A program made the translations under genes and the position numbers. A DNA stretch of 64,000 nucleotides from an uncultured Bacteroidales bacterium (GTDB lineage Bacteria; Bacteroidota; Bacteroidia; Bacteroidales; Paludibacteraceae), in NCBI GenBank assembly GCA_902766045.1, contig CACXCA010000031.1:1-64000 (forward strand), given 5' to 3'. The notes beneath the pieces are model-generated. The model worked only from the letters and a program-made list of their open reading frames with translations, made no database searches and had not been told where the DNA came from. This document shows, one piece after another, positions 54,553 through 62,555 of this stretch (the first letter of the stretch is position 1; the number at the start of each line of letters is the position of its first letter).

Positions 54553-55704
54553 ATGAAGATAACGATTGTAGGAACGGCTTATCCTTATAGGGGTGGATTG
54601 GCGGCTTTTAATGAAAGACTGGCGAAAGAGTTTCAAAAAGAGGGAGATGAAGTGAAAATTGAAACGTTTAGCTTGCAGTATCCCAACTTCCTTTTCCCTG
54701 GTAAAACGCAATATACGACTGATCCAAAACCTAATGAATTGACTATTTGTAGAAGTGTTAATTCTGTAAACCCAATTAATTGGGTGAAGGTCGGGAAAAA
54801 AATAGCCAAAAGTCATCCTGATGTTGTTATATTCGCCTATTGGATTTCATTTATGTCCCCTTCAATGGGAACCATAGCTAAGATAATCAAGAAAAAATCG
54901 AATGCTAAATGTATTGGCTTGATTCATAATATGACTCCGCATGAGTCGTCTCTGATGGATCGAATTTTGCCTTCATGGTTTTTACGAAGCATGGATGCAT
55001 TTATCTCTCTGTCTGATTTTGTTATGAGAGATGTCATGAACTATTTAGGAAAAGATCTCCCTAATGTTGTTTCCCCTCATCCTATTTATGATGTGTATGG
55101 AGAGTCAATGAGTAGAGATGAAGCGATTGAAAGATTAGGTTTGTCGAAAGACTATAGATATCTGTTGTTCTTTGGGTTTATTCGAGAATACAAAGGGCTG
55201 GATTTGTTATTACAGGCAATGGCGGATAAGCGAGTGTCTCAGCTCCCTGTGAAGGCATTGATTGTTGGTGAGTTTTATGGTAATGAACAGAAGTATAAAG
55301 AGATGGCTTCAACACTTGGTTTGTCAAATATAATCTGGGTATCCGATTATGTGTCTGATGATAAGGTGGGATCGTATTTTTGTAGTGCCGATGTAATCGT
55401 TCAGCCTTATAAGACAGCAACGCAGAGTGGGGTGGCTCAGATTGCATATCATTTTGAAAAACCTATGATTGTAACTAACGTGGGGGGATTGCCTGAGATT
55501 GTTCCTGATGGAAAGGTTGGTTATGTGGTATCCCCTGATTCTTCTGCTTTGGCGGATGGCATAGCTCGTTTCTTCAATCCGATTGAATCAGTCGATTTCT
55601 CCGCTAATATAAAGGAAGAGAAGAAAAAATATCAGTGGAACGTATTGACGGGTAAGATTAAAAAGATGATTGAATCCATTTCAAATGGAAACGAACAGAA
55701 TTAG
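54553..55704 (+). CDS. Family 4 glycosyltransferase
   Basis: 383 residues with a GT-B fold. The N-terminal domain begins VGTAYPYRGGLAAFNERLA, with the glycine-rich acceptor loop. The C-terminal domain shows LLFFGFIREYKGLDLLLQA, and VQPYKTATQSGVAQIAYHF, in which the usual EX7E region is modified to a Gln/Ser pair. NVGGLPEIV completes the donor site. It probably adds a hexose to a cell-envelope glycan. The gene ends 24 bases before the convergent metH. Confidence 0.86.
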   Translation: MKITIVGTAYPYRGGLAAFNERLAKEFQKEGDEVKIETFSLQYPNFLFPGKTQYTTDPKPNELTICRSVNSVNPINWVKVGKKIAKSHPDVVIFAYWISFMSPSMGTIAKIIKKKSNAKCIGLIHNMTPHESSLMDRILPSWFLRSMDAFISLSDFVMRDVMNYLGKDLPNVVSPHPIYDVYGESMSRDEAIERLGLSKDYRYLLFFGFIREYKGLDLLLQAMADKRVSQLPVKALIVGEFYGNEQKYKEMASTLGLSNIIWVSDYVSDDKVGSYFCSADVIVQPYKTATQSGVAQIAYHFEKPMIVTNVGGLPEIVPDGKVGYVVSPDSSALADGIARFFNPIESVDFSANIKEEKKKYQWNVLTGKIKKMIESISNGNEQN

Positions 55705-55728
55705 GTTTAGGTGAGTTTTTCCCCACCT

Positions 55729-58494
55729 TTAAAACAAGTTTAGTTTCTTTTTCTTTGCCTCTTCGTATTTGATGAGATCTTCTTCTTTCTTTGCATTCTC
55801 TTTTCGTATGTTTTCTTGCTCAATCTTCAAGTTTTGAATAAACTCTTTTTGTGTCTCTTTCCCCAAGAGACGAGCAATTGTATACGTGTTCTGTGATGCA
55901 TCTCGCATTCGCATGACGGTTCCACTATAACATGGGGCAATCTTGACAGCTGTGTGAATGTCTGATGTGGTCGCTCCTCCGACAAGTAATGGCATCTTCA
56001 ATCCTGCTTTCTCCATCGCTTCTGCTACGTGACACATCTCTTCGAGTGAGGGCGTGATCAAACCGCTCAGACAAACCACATCTACCTTCTCTTGTATGGC
56101 TGTGTTGATAATATCTTCTGTCGGTACCATCACACCTAGGTCAATTACTTCATAGTTATTGCAGGCTAGAATGACGGATACAATGTTCTTACCAATATCA
56201 TGCACATCACCTTTTACGGTTGCAATCAATACTTTACCCGACTTCTTACCGGAACCTTGATTTTGTGCTTCTATGTGTGGTTGTAGAATAGCAACGGCTT
56301 TCTTCATGGTTCGAGCGGTCTTGACCACTTGTGGTAAGAACATCTTACCGGCACCAAATAGCTCACCCACCTCGTTCATGCCCTCCATCAATGGTTTCTC
56401 GATGATTTCAACTGCGGATGAATATGTTTTCATTGCTTCGTCCATATCCTCTTCAAGATAGTCGCCGATGCCTTTTACGAGGCTGTAGGCAATCCTTTTT
56501 TCAAGAGGGTAAGTTCTCCATTCTATTTGATTTTGTGCAGTTTCTGTGGTTTGTGAGTTTTTTATCTCATCAGCCTTCTCTATCAGTCGCTCGGTGGCAT
56601 CTTTGCGTCGATTTAAAACAACATCTTCTACCAGTTCAAGTAAGTCGGCTGGAATCTCTTCGTAAACCTGCAACATTCCTGCATTCACGATACCCATGTC
56701 CATTCCTTTCTTGATGGCATGATAAAGGAAGACGGAGTGCATAGCCTCTCTGATTGGATTGTTACCTCTGAAGGAGAAAGAAAGGTTGCTGACACCACCA
56801 CTGATCTTTGCATACGGAAGGTTTTGACGAATCCATTCCGTTGCATTGATGAAATCAACACCGTAGTTATTGTGTTCTTCGATACCTGTTGCTACGGATA
56901 ACACATTAGGGTCGAATATGATGTCTTCTGGAGGGAACCCATTTTTTGTCAGCAGATCGTATGCCCGTTTGCATATCTCGATGCGACGCTCGTATGTGGC
57001 TGCCTGACCTTGTTCGTCGAAGGCCATCACAACGGTTGCCGCTCCGTATTGTTGAATCTTTTTGGCTTTCTCCAAAAACTTTGCTTCTCCTTCTTTCAGA
57101 GAGATGGAGTTAACGATGCTTTTGCCTTGTACGCATTGTAATCCGGCTTCGATTACTTCCCATTTGGAGGAGTCGATCATGATGGGTACTCTTGCCACGT
57201 CGGGGTCTGATGCAATCAGGTTTAGGAAAGTGACCATCTCCTTCTTGGCATCCAGCATGGCATCATCCATGTTGACATCAACCACTTGAGCCCCATCTTC
57301 CACTTGTTTGCGTGCGATGGAAAGTGCTTCGTCATAATTCTTTTCGTTGATGAGACGAAGAAATTTGCGAGAACCTGCAACGTTGCATCGTTCACCAATG
57401 TTTACGTAAAGAGAACGCTCTTGTGGTTCGTTGAGGCTTGCATTGATGGATTTGATTTCCAATGGTTCGAGACCTGATAGTTTCAGGTGATGATTGGCAA
57501 TCTTAGGAAGACGAGGCTTCGCATTGTTGACAAACTCTTGGTATTTGGCAATGTGAGCAGGTGTTGTTCCGCAGCAGCCTCCTAGGATATTGACCAATCC
57601 TTCCTCTACGTATTCGACCACCTGTTCTGCCATCATCTCTGGTGTCTCGTCGTATTCTCCGAACTGATTCGGCAGACCGGCGTTAGGGTAGGCACTGACA
57701 TAGCAAGGTGCTACATCACTTATTTCTTTTAGATATTTCTTCAGATCTCTGGCTCCGAAAGAACAATTCAATCCGATGGATAGTGGATGGGCGTGCATGA
57801 CGGAGTTCATGAATGCCTGCATGGTTTGACCAGATAGTGTTCTACCACTGATGTCTGCCACTGTAGCAGAGAGCATGATATAGACGGTACGTCCGCAACG
57901 AGCGATACATTCGTTGGCAGCCGAGATGGCAGCTTTCGCGTTAAGGGTATCGAAAATTGTCTCTATGAGAAGTGCATCGACGCCACCCTCGATGAGGGCA
58001 TCCATTTGTTCGATGTAAGCCTCTTTCATCTCGTTGAAGGAGACGTTTCGGAGGGCAGGGTTGTTGACGTCTGGCGAAATGGAGCAGGTCTTGTTGGTAG
58101 GACCGACGGAACCCGCCACGAACCTTGGTTTGGTTGGGTCTTTAGCCGTATAGATATCCGCGGCTTTGCGAGCTAATTGAGCAGCTGCGAAGTTAAGTTC
58201 GTGGATATGGCCTTCCATTTTATAATCGGCCATGGAGATTCGTTGAGAGTTGAACGAGCAAGTCTCGATGATGTCAGCCCCCGCTTCCAGGTATTTGTTA
58301 TGGATATCGGATATGACGTCGCTTCGTGTTATACAGAGCAGGTCGTTGTTACCTTTCTGTTGCACGTCGCTGTTGGGTACGAAGTCACCGCGATAGTCTT
58401 CTTCCGTTAATCCATATTGTTGTATCATGGTACCCATACCACCGTCGAGTACGAGTATGCGTGAACTTAATTCTTTTTTTAGATCGAACTCCAT
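55729..58494 (-). CDS. metH: Cobalamin-dependent methionine synthase without reactivation domain
   Basis: 921 residues. It transfers the methyl group of 5-methyltetrahydrofolate to homocysteine through cobalamin. The homocysteine domain ([10 protein letters not shown]; zinc Cys in [12 protein letters not shown] near residue 305), the pterin domain ([25 protein letters not shown]) and the cobalamin domain (DVHDIGKN near residue 760, with the axial His; [12 protein letters not shown]) are all present. After IARLLG the protein ends in a short charged helix rich in Lys and Glu, so the AdoMet-dependent activation domain (about 300 residues in E. coli MetH, 1,227 in total) is missing. No remnant of it lies downstream, so this looks like a native end. 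No cobalamin riboswitch was recognised upstream. Confidence 0.93.
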   Translation of the reverse strand: MEFDLKKELSSRILVLDGGMGTMIQQYGLTEEDYRGDFVPNSDVQQKGNNDLLCITRSDVISDIHNKYLEAGADIIETCSFNSQRISMADYKMEGHIHELNFAAAQLARKAADIYTAKDPTKPRFVAGSVGPTNKTCSISPDVNNPALRNVSFNEMKEAYIEQMDALIEGGVDALLIETIFDTLNAKAAISAANECIARCGRTVYIMLSATVADISGRTLSGQTMQAFMNSVMHAHPLSIGLNCSFGARDLKKYLKEISDVAPCYVSAYPNAGLPNQFGEYDETPEMMAEQVVEYVEEGLVNILGGCCGTTPAHIAKYQEFVNNAKPRLPKIANHHLKLSGLEPLEIKSINASLNEPQERSLYVNIGERCNVAGSRKFLRLINEKNYDEALSIARKQVEDGAQVVDVNMDDAMLDAKKEMVTFLNLIASDPDVARVPIMIDSSKWEVIEAGLQCVQGKSIVNSISLKEGEAKFLEKAKKIQQYGAATVVMAFDEQGQAATYERRIEICKRAYDLLTKNGFPPEDIIFDPNVLSVATGIEEHNNYGVDFINATEWIRQNLPYAKISGGVSNLSFSFRGNNPIREAMHSVFLYHAIKKGMDMGIVNAGMLQVYEEIPADLLELVEDVVLNRRKDATERLIEKADEIKNSQTTETAQNQIEWRTYPLEKRIAYSLVKGIGDYLEEDMDEAMKTYSSAVEIIEKPLMEGMNEVGELFGAGKMFLPQVVKTARTMKKAVAILQPHIEAQNQGSGKKSGKVLIATVKGDVHDIGKNIVSVILACNNYEVIDLGVMVPTEDIINTAIQEKVDVVCLSGLITPSLEEMCHVAEAMEKAGLKMPLLVGGATTSDIHTAVKIAPCYSGTVMRMRDASQNTYTIARLLGKETQKEFIQNLKIEQENIRKENAKKEEDLIKYEEAKKKKLNLF

Positions 58495-58514
58495 ATATGC
58501 CGTAAAATTTTGTG

Positions 58515-58522
58515 CAAAGATA
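58515..58522 (-). promoter_or_regulatory. -7 promoter box of metH
   Basis: The minus strand reads TATCTTTG, 20 bases before the start codon, so the leader is very short, which also argues against a riboswitch. Confidence 0.55.
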
Positions 58523-58610
58523 GGATTTGAATTTTGAATGAGAAAAAGAGAATGAGGGAAATGTCCAATATTCGTCCGTACCAGTCAGCCTGAAAGGTCG
58601 CAACGCCGTT

Positions 58611-58632
58611 GAGACGCAATGCATTGCGTCTC
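58611..58632. repeat. Perfect 22-bp palindrome
   Basis: GAGACGCAATG followed by its exact complement CATTGCGTCTC. It belongs to the same GAGACGCA/TGCGTCTC type as the palindromes at 58779 and 63253. Confidence 0.8.
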
Positions 58633-58778
58633 TTCAAAAGGCCAAAACTGATATAGGTCAGAACATCATCTTGTGAATAACGACATTTGCGCCACAGGTT
58701 CACACCTGCGTCTGTGTTATGGCATCCCTTCAGGATTGGGATGACGCGAGAATCAGACATTCCACCTGCAGGTTGCGT

Positions 58779-58806
58779 GTAGAGACGCACGGACGTGCGT
58801 CTCTAC
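58779..58806. repeat. 28-bp GTAGAGACGCAC palindrome, copy 1
   Basis: GTAGAGACGCACG and CGTGCGTCTCTAC are separated by GA. It is a REP-like extragenic palindrome, with a second copy at 63253-63280. Confidence 0.85.
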
Positions 58807-58847
58807 GATGAAACGATCCAAAAACGGATAATCACCCCCACCATTTT

Positions 58848-58966
58848 TCGGACAGAAATCTTACAAATCTTTACAAATCCTACAAAAATGAGTTGCTTTA
58901 AAAGCGATTTGTTAGATTTGAACAGATTTGTAGGATTTCTCGCGAAGCGACTTATAGTAATCTTAA
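58848..58966 (+). repeat. 120-bp repeat family R3, copy 1
   Basis: It begins CGGACAGAAATCTTACAAAT and ends GCGAAGCGACTTATAGTAAT. The arms AAATCCTACAAA and TTTGTAGGATTT are complementary, so the unit can fold into a long hairpin. Other copies are at 59785 and 60287 in the same direction. Confidence 0.85.
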
Positions 58967-59009
58967 ACAACACCGTTATAGATTATGCCATCATGTATGC
59001 GCTGTAATT

Positions 59010-59119
59010 ATGTGTCACCCCTTTGGGGTTCCAATTACCGCATGCCCTGTTTCATACACGGGCTCACACCCGTGCCTATGATATCACCCCTTTCAGGGGT
59101 TGGCGGCATCACGTTACGG
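59010..59119 (+). repeat. Repeat family R1, copy 1
   Basis: It starts ATGTGTCACCCCTTTGGGGT, contains CACGGGCTCACACCCGTG and ends with CACCCCTTTCAGGGGTTGGC. It holds three small hairpins. An inverted copy lies at 60116-60236 and a truncated copy at 61655-61716. Confidence 0.8.
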
Positions 59120-59234
59120 AGGAGTGTCGCGTTGTCCCCAATGTATCCACCCGATGGAATTGGACACCATCCCAATTGTAGGGGCGAATCACATTCGCCC
59201 ATGGTGAATTACGTACCGTTCCTTGTCCGTACAC

Positions 59235-59288
59235 GTCAGCCTGAAAGGCTGCAACAGATATAGCCCATGGGTATCGCCCTGGGTAGGG
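59235..59288 (+). repeat. Repeat family R2, copy 1
   Basis: GTCAGCCTGAAAGGCTGCAA followed by ATATAGCCCATGGGTATCGC and CCTGGGTAGGG. Related copies are at 61720-61768 (inverted), 61813-61880 and 63076-63144, with a short piece at 58580-58606. Confidence 0.8.
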
Positions 59289-59424
59289 TATTCATATCAT
59301 TATTATGGTCAAAGGAAATGCAAGAAAACGCAAGAAAATTTCTTGAAACAGCCCGAGATGGTCGAATTTTTCTAATAAAAATTCTTTGTATTTTATTGAA
59401 TGTGAGTGATGTATGAATTACTGG

Positions 59425-59458
59425 TTTTTAACATAAAGGGAATTATAGTACTTGAAAA
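59425..59458 (+). repeat. 33-bp direct repeat R4, copy 1
   Basis: TTTTTAACATAAAGGG then AATTATAGTACTTGAAAA. Its ends TTTTTAA and TTAAAAA (consensus) are complementary. Five copies lie in the same direction between 59.4 and 61.1 kb. Confidence 0.8.
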
Positions 59459-59489
59459 CTCATTAGTTCTTCTTTTTTTACCATAATAT

Positions 59490-59567
59490 TTGGTGGATTA
59501 TTATTTTGTTGTATATTTGCGTTGCTGGGTTGCACGGACTACCTTTTGTCCCGCCCAGCTTTTTTTT
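59490..59567 (+). ncRNA. Candidate short structured RNA with own promoter
   Basis: TTG (59490-59492) and TATATTTG (59512-59519) are 19 bases apart, an ideal Bacteroidetes promoter. A few bases later GCTGGG (59524-59529) pairs with CCCAGC (59554-59559), and GGAC (59536-59539) pairs with GTCC (59548-59551). The unpaired TTGC follows the outer 5' strand. T8 comes right after, so the transcript would be only about 43 nt. A second element with the same layout and different stem bases lies at 63175-63227. Confidence 0.5.
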
Positions 59568-59667
59568 ATCCAGTAATACAATACAAGTTAAAATCTCCTG
59601 TTGAAGTATATTCTCCGAATTTTATTGTATATTCATGATTTTCAACAATAAGTTTATATACCTTCAT
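59566..59667 (-). pseudogene. Short coding remnant (33 codons from the only ATG)
   Basis: From ATG 59667 the frame encodes MKVYKLIVENHEYTIKFGEY and 13 further residues up to CITG. The frame stays open upstream (QFYLRKCLFSS) towards the R4 copy at 59718, so it looks like the 3' part of a gene whose start was lost at the repeat. No family was recognised. Confidence 0.35.
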
Positions 59668-59717
59668 AGAAGAGAATAAACACTTACGAAGATAGAATTG
59701 ACTTCTTCGATTATTAG

Positions 59718-59750
59718 TTTTTAACATAAAGGGAATTATAGTACCTAAAA
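59718..59750 (+). repeat. 33-bp direct repeat R4, copy 2
   Basis: TTTTTAACATAAAGGG then AATTATAGTACCTAAAA. It directly precedes an R3 unit. Confidence 0.8.
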
Positions 59751-59784
59751 CCTATTCCAACGCATAGATTCAAAGGAGTGTCCT

Positions 59785-59903
59785 TCGGACAGAAATCTTA
59801 CAAATCTTTACAAATCCAACAAATATGAACTGCTTTAAAAGCGATTTGTTAAATTTGAACAGATTTGCAGGATTTCTCGCGAAGCGACTTATAGTAATCC
59901 TAA
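59785..59903 (+). repeat. 120-bp repeat family R3, copy 2
   Basis: Same boundaries as copy 1, with small changes (CCAACAAATATGAACTG and TTTGCAGGATTT). Confidence 0.83.
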
Positions 59904-59937
59904 GGCGGATGTCATCGACAAAGTGAAGTTGCTTTAA

Positions 59938-59972
59938 GTTTAAAACACAAAGAGATTTATAGTACTTATAAA
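59938..59972 (+). repeat. 33-bp direct repeat R4, copy 3 (divergent)
   Basis: TTTAAAACACAAAGAG then ATTTATAGTACTTATAAAA. Confidence 0.65.
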
Positions 59973-60115
59973 AATGCTATTATAGTTCTGAAACACCGTT
60001 TTAGATGGAAGGGTAGTACAATACTGTTATGGGTTATGCTATCATGTTTTGCAATATAATTATGTGTCACCCCTTGGGGACATAACGACAATGTTTTTGA
60101 GACCATTTGGCAACG

Positions 60116-60236
60116 AGACGCCCATCCGTAACGAGATGCCGCCAACCCCTGAAAGGGGTGATATATCATAGGCACGGGTGTGAACCCGTGTAAAAAAGAG
60201 TGAGTGGTAATGGGAACCCCTGGAAGGGGTGACACA
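60116..60236 (-). repeat. Repeat family R1, copy 2 (inverted)
   Basis: The minus strand matches the 59010 copy: it reads GTGTCACCCC, CCAATTACC-like, CACGGGTTCACACCCGTGCC and CACCCCTTTCAGGGGTTGGC. A separate plus-strand piece (ATGTGTCACCCCTTGGGG) precedes it at 60061. Confidence 0.78.
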
Positions 60237-60286
60237 AAAATAGTACCTAAAACCTATTCCAACCTATAGATTCAAAGGAGTGTCCT

Positions 60287-60405
60287 TCGGACAGAAATCT
60301 TACAAATCTTTACAAATCCTACAAATATGAGTTGCATTAAAAGCGATTTGTTAGATTTGAACAGATTTGTAGGATTTCTTGCGAAGCGACTCATAGTAAT
60401 ACTAA
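60287..60405 (+). repeat. 120-bp repeat family R3, copy 3
   Basis: Same boundaries as copies 1 and 2, with AAATCCTACAAATATGAG and TTTGTAGGATTTCTTGCG. Confidence 0.83.
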
Positions 60406-60439
60406 ATAGGTATCACCGACAAAGTGAAATCGCTTTAAG

Positions 60440-60474
60440 TTTTAAAACATAAAGGGAATCATAGTACTTAAAAA
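60440..60474 (+). repeat. 33-bp direct repeat R4, copy 4
   Basis: TTTTAAAACATAAAGGG then AATCATAGTACTTAAAAA. It ends two bases before the stop codon of the minus-strand lipoprotein gene. Confidence 0.78.
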
Positions 60475-60475
60475 T

Positions 60476-61081
60476 TTATGGAAAAACATATTCTCCGTTT
60501 GCTATTTCAACAGAGTCAAAATCGGCGACACGTCCATCGGAATAATAATATGTTGTACTATGACGACTATTATCACCACATCCATAATCATGTGATTCCA
60601 TAACCTTAATCCCATTTCTGTATGCCACTACATCCTCTCCACTACAACCTTCATCAAGAATCTCTTTAATATTCGCCTCATACACAGCGTTAGGTGTATT
60701 GGTCCATTTATTAAAAGAACACACTATACTGTCCACTTCCTTAAAATATTTATACCCATTCAATGGAGAATCAATTATAAATTTTATTCTTCTATAACGA
60801 ACGCCAAAACTATCTTCATTCAAAGATTCCTTCACTATCACATTTTCAGCAATAAATGAATCAATTTCTGCATTGCCGATTGTTATTGTATTTGCCGATA
60901 TTGTATCAACGTTTACATTAACTAAACTATCAGCATCTCCCTGAATCATAGCATCATCTGCCACATCATTTGTTTTAGCAACCTTCTGCGAACATGACGT
61001 AAGAGCTAAAATAAGCAATAAACATCCAATAAGTTTATGACGTTTGCTATCATAAAAATCAATATCAACGTTTTTAATCAT
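60476..61081 (-). CDS. Hypothetical lipoprotein in the repeat island
   Basis: 201 residues on the minus strand. An unusually long basic N-terminus (about 16 residues) leads into a signal core LIGCLLLILALTSC with lipobox LTSC and Cys30; a shorter start is not available. The mature part is acidic, with a C-terminal Cys-rich turn (DEGCSGEDVVAYRNG, ESHDYGCGDNSRHSTTYYY). No family was recognised. The gene is bracketed by R4 copies 4 and 5 at distances of 1 and 8 bases, and the next minus-strand gene lies beyond copy 5. An orphan cargo or immunity-type gene is possible, but nothing in the sequence proves it. Confidence 0.6.
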   Translation of the reverse strand: MIKNVDIDFYDSKRHKLIGCLLLILALTSCSQKVAKTNDVADDAMIQGDADSLVNVNVDTISANTITIGNAEIDSFIAENVIVKESLNEDSFGVRYRRIKFIIDSPLNGYKYFKEVDSIVCSFNKWTNTPNAVYEANIKEILDEGCSGEDVVAYRNGIKVMESHDYGCGDNSRHSTTYYYSDGRVADFDSVEIANGEYVFP

Positions 61082-61089
61082 TTCTTAAT

Positions 61090-61123
61090 TTTTTAACATA
61101 AAGAGAATAATAGTACTTAAAAA
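61090..61123 (+). repeat. 33-bp direct repeat R4, copy 5
   Basis: TTTTTTAACATAAAGAG then AATAATAGTACTTAAAAAC. It fills the gap between two minus-strand genes. Confidence 0.78.
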
Positions 61124-61141
61124 CTGTAATTCTCGTTTAAC

Positions 61142-61426
61142 TCATTTTTTATTCGAGAAAATCCATACTAAATTAAAGATGACAAAGAAAAGTATCCATG
61201 TCAGAGTCTCTGTGATTAGAAAAAATATAATACTTTTTGCAACTCGTTTTTCATCATTACGATTCTTTTTATAAAAGAGATACGCACCTATCGCTATTAC
61301 AACAATGTGCAAAACAATGAATCCATACAATAATAAATCATTAGAAAACAAAGAGTCGCTATTAAATAATCCTACAACCAAAATAGCAAGTGATAACATT
61401 GAGTATTTAAGGACTTCTTTAATCAT
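61142..61426 (-). CDS. Small three-helix membrane protein
   Basis: 94 residues from ATG 61426; the frame is open to a TTG at 61474, which is less likely. Three hydrophobic segments are visible: YSMLSLAILVVGLF, LLLYGFIVLHIVVIAIGAYLF and IIFFLITETLTWILFFVIFN. A basic cytoplasmic loop (YKKNRNDEKR) lies between the second and third. No family was recognised. It is upstream of the 60476 lipoprotein gene in the same direction, separated by an R4 copy. Confidence 0.55.
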   Translation of the reverse strand: MIKEVLKYSMLSLAILVVGLFNSDSLFSNDLLLYGFIVLHIVVIAIGAYLFYKKNRNDEKRVAKSIIFFLITETLTWILFFVIFNLVWIFSNKK

Positions 61427-61493
61427 ATTGCTTGAATATTCTGAATATAACTTGTATGACAAAAATAAAAACAAATTATAATTATTTTCAACA

Positions 61494-61649
61494 TCAATCC
61501 TTATTTTTTGTTTTCATCAACCAATCTATCACGTTGATTTTCTGAACACCATCCACTACGCTCTCATCGAAATCCAATGAAAGCAGATATTTTGGATTGG
61601 CATCACGAATGCGCTTTAATGACGAAATTTCACGATTTAATGTTTTTCG
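61494..61649 (-). pseudogene. 3' remnant of an AAA/DUF4143 ATP-binding protein gene
   Basis: The minus strand frame encodes 51 residues, including REISSLKRIRDANPKYLLSL and the end INVIDWLM. This is the characteristic C-terminal nuclease-like end of the AAA_14/DUF4143 ATP-binding proteins, common in Bacteroidales (usual length about 400). The coding match stops where an R1 repeat starts at about 61655, so about 85% of the gene is gone. Confidence 0.6.
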
Positions 61650-61654
61650 TCATT

Positions 61655-61716
61655 ATGTGTCACCCCCTTTTGGGTTCCAATTACCGCACGCCCCGTTTCA
61701 TACACGGGTTAACACC
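61655..61716 (+). repeat. Repeat family R1, copy 3 (truncated)
   Basis: Starts ATGTGTCACCCCCTTTTGGG and continues through CATACACGGGTTAACACCC, then breaks off into an inverted R2 copy. Confidence 0.75.
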
Positions 61717-61719
61717 CTT

Positions 61720-61768
61720 CCCAGGGCGATGCCATGGGCTATATCTATATGAGCCTTTCAGACTCTGA
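61720..61768 (-). repeat. Repeat family R2, inverted copy
   Basis: The minus strand reads TCTGAAAGGCTC, ATATAGCCCATGGC and ATCGCCCTGGG. Confidence 0.72.
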
Positions 61769-61812
61769 AAAGCTGACAATATGGAAGGACAATGCAATAC
61801 TCGCCCGTATCC

Positions 61813-61880
61813 GTCAGTCTGAAAGACTACAACAGATATAGCCCAACGGCAACGCCTTGGGTGAAAGGGTGGGGTGTGAG
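61813..61880 (+). repeat. Repeat family R2, copy
   Basis: GTCAGTCTGAAAGACTAC, then ATATAGCCCAACGGCAACGC and CTTGGGTGAAAGGGTGGGG. The stem AGTCTGAAAGACT differs from AGCCTGAAAGGCT in other copies by a compensating base change. Confidence 0.78.
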
Positions 61881-62037
61881 TTCCATACCAGCCTGAAGGG
61901 CTGGGACAGATTGTTTTTGATTTTTTGACAAAGGAAATTTTTACCTAAAAGACAACAGTTTAATTCCCTGAACAAAAGACATGGAACTCTATAACCAATA
62001 GATATTACACCTTGAAGGAAATGCACACGGAAACGGT

Positions 62038-62268
62038 ATGCCGGAAACGGTCGAGAGGTTCTCTGGCAGGGAACCAGGTACTGACTTTTTAAGATTCTAT
62101 GCCTTGCTGAATGATGAATGCATCTATAAATCCGAATTCAAAACTAAAAATGGAAGCATAATCCTTACCATGAAGAAGGTGGATTACGGAACTGCATCGG
62201 TAATCATTAAATATATTGACAATATAAATGAAGAAGAATCGAGAAAAACAATGATGGATGACTTATAA
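62038..62268 (+). CDS. Hypothetical small protein or remnant
   Basis: 76 residues (start MPETVERFSGREPGTDFLRF, then KTKNGSIILTMKKVDYGTAS). The C-terminal 50 residues look like real coding sequence with normal codon use for the window. The first 15 residues are less convincing, and no ribosome binding site is obvious. It may be the end of a larger gene cut by the repeats to the left. No family was recognised. Confidence 0.35.
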   Translation: MPETVERFSGREPGTDFLRFYALLNDECIYKSEFKTKNGSIILTMKKVDYGTASVIIKYIDNINEEESRKTMMDDL

Positions 62269-62411
62269 TCATCCATCAACTGTTTAGTTTTTAACACAAA
62301 AACATAATTTTAGATTATAAATAGAATCTGTTCAGGAAATTTTAGATTGCGAGACAAGTGAGATAATAGCACATTACTAAGATTATAAAGATGAAATTAA
62401 AATAAATATAG

Positions 62412-62419
62412 TATCTTTG
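62412..62419 (+). promoter_or_regulatory. -7 promoter box upstream of the 62556 gene
   Basis: TATCTTTG fits TAnnTTTG. The leader to 62556 would be about 130 bases. The stretch 62269-62555 has no other clear feature, apart from a doubtful 38-codon frame at 62438-62554. Confidence 0.4.
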
Positions 62420-62555
62420 AATGTTAGTGAAAAATTTATGTCGATGAATATGAAACAATTAATTCCTATTTTTTTGTCGCAGATTTCATCGGCTCGTTGT
62501 CTAGTTGTAGGAGTGAGATGGTTCAATAACAACAATATAAAAATTAGGATATAGA

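Larger units (their letters stand above)
58495..59565. other. Gene-free, repeat-rich stretch (left part of the island)
   Basis: About 1.07 kb without a credible gene. It contains a 22-bp palindrome (58611-58632), a 28-bp palindrome (58779-58806), one copy each of three longer dispersed repeats (58848, 59010 and 59235), a hairpin GGGGCGAATcacATTCGCCC near 59183, the first copy of the 33-bp repeat and a short-RNA candidate. Open frames here follow repeat sequence and look spurious. Confidence 0.7.
59668..60475. other. Gene-free stretch made of repeats
   Basis: About 800 bases with R4 copies 2, 3 and 4, R3 copies 2 and 3 and the inverted R1 copy. R3 copies 2 and 3 share longer flanks, from ACCTAAAACCTATTCCAAC upstream to CTTTAAGTTT downstream. 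No gene was found. Confidence 0.7.
61650..62037. other. Gene-free stretch with R1 and R2 pieces
   Basis: It holds a truncated R1 copy, an inverted R2 copy and a direct R2 copy, then AT-rich sequence without a recognisable feature. Open frames follow repeats and look spurious. Confidence 0.65.

Noticed and set aside
58495-58800. Possible cobalamin riboswitch upstream of metH
   Set aside because: No B12-box-like sequence was seen on the minus strand, and a TATCTTTG box only 20 bases before the start leaves no room for one.
58848-60405. CRISPR array
   Set aside because: The three long repeats are 120 bp, irregularly spaced, interleaved with other repeat types, and there are no cas genes.
61577-61768. 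Plus-strand frame across the DUF4143 remnant and R1/R2 repeats
   Set aside because: It crosses two unrelated repeat families and an antisense gene remnant, so it is a chance frame.
62438-62554. 38-codon frame that ends just before the 62556 gene
   Set aside because: It has no ribosome binding site and no recognisable protein character, and it may be part of the leader. It is too weak to call a gene.
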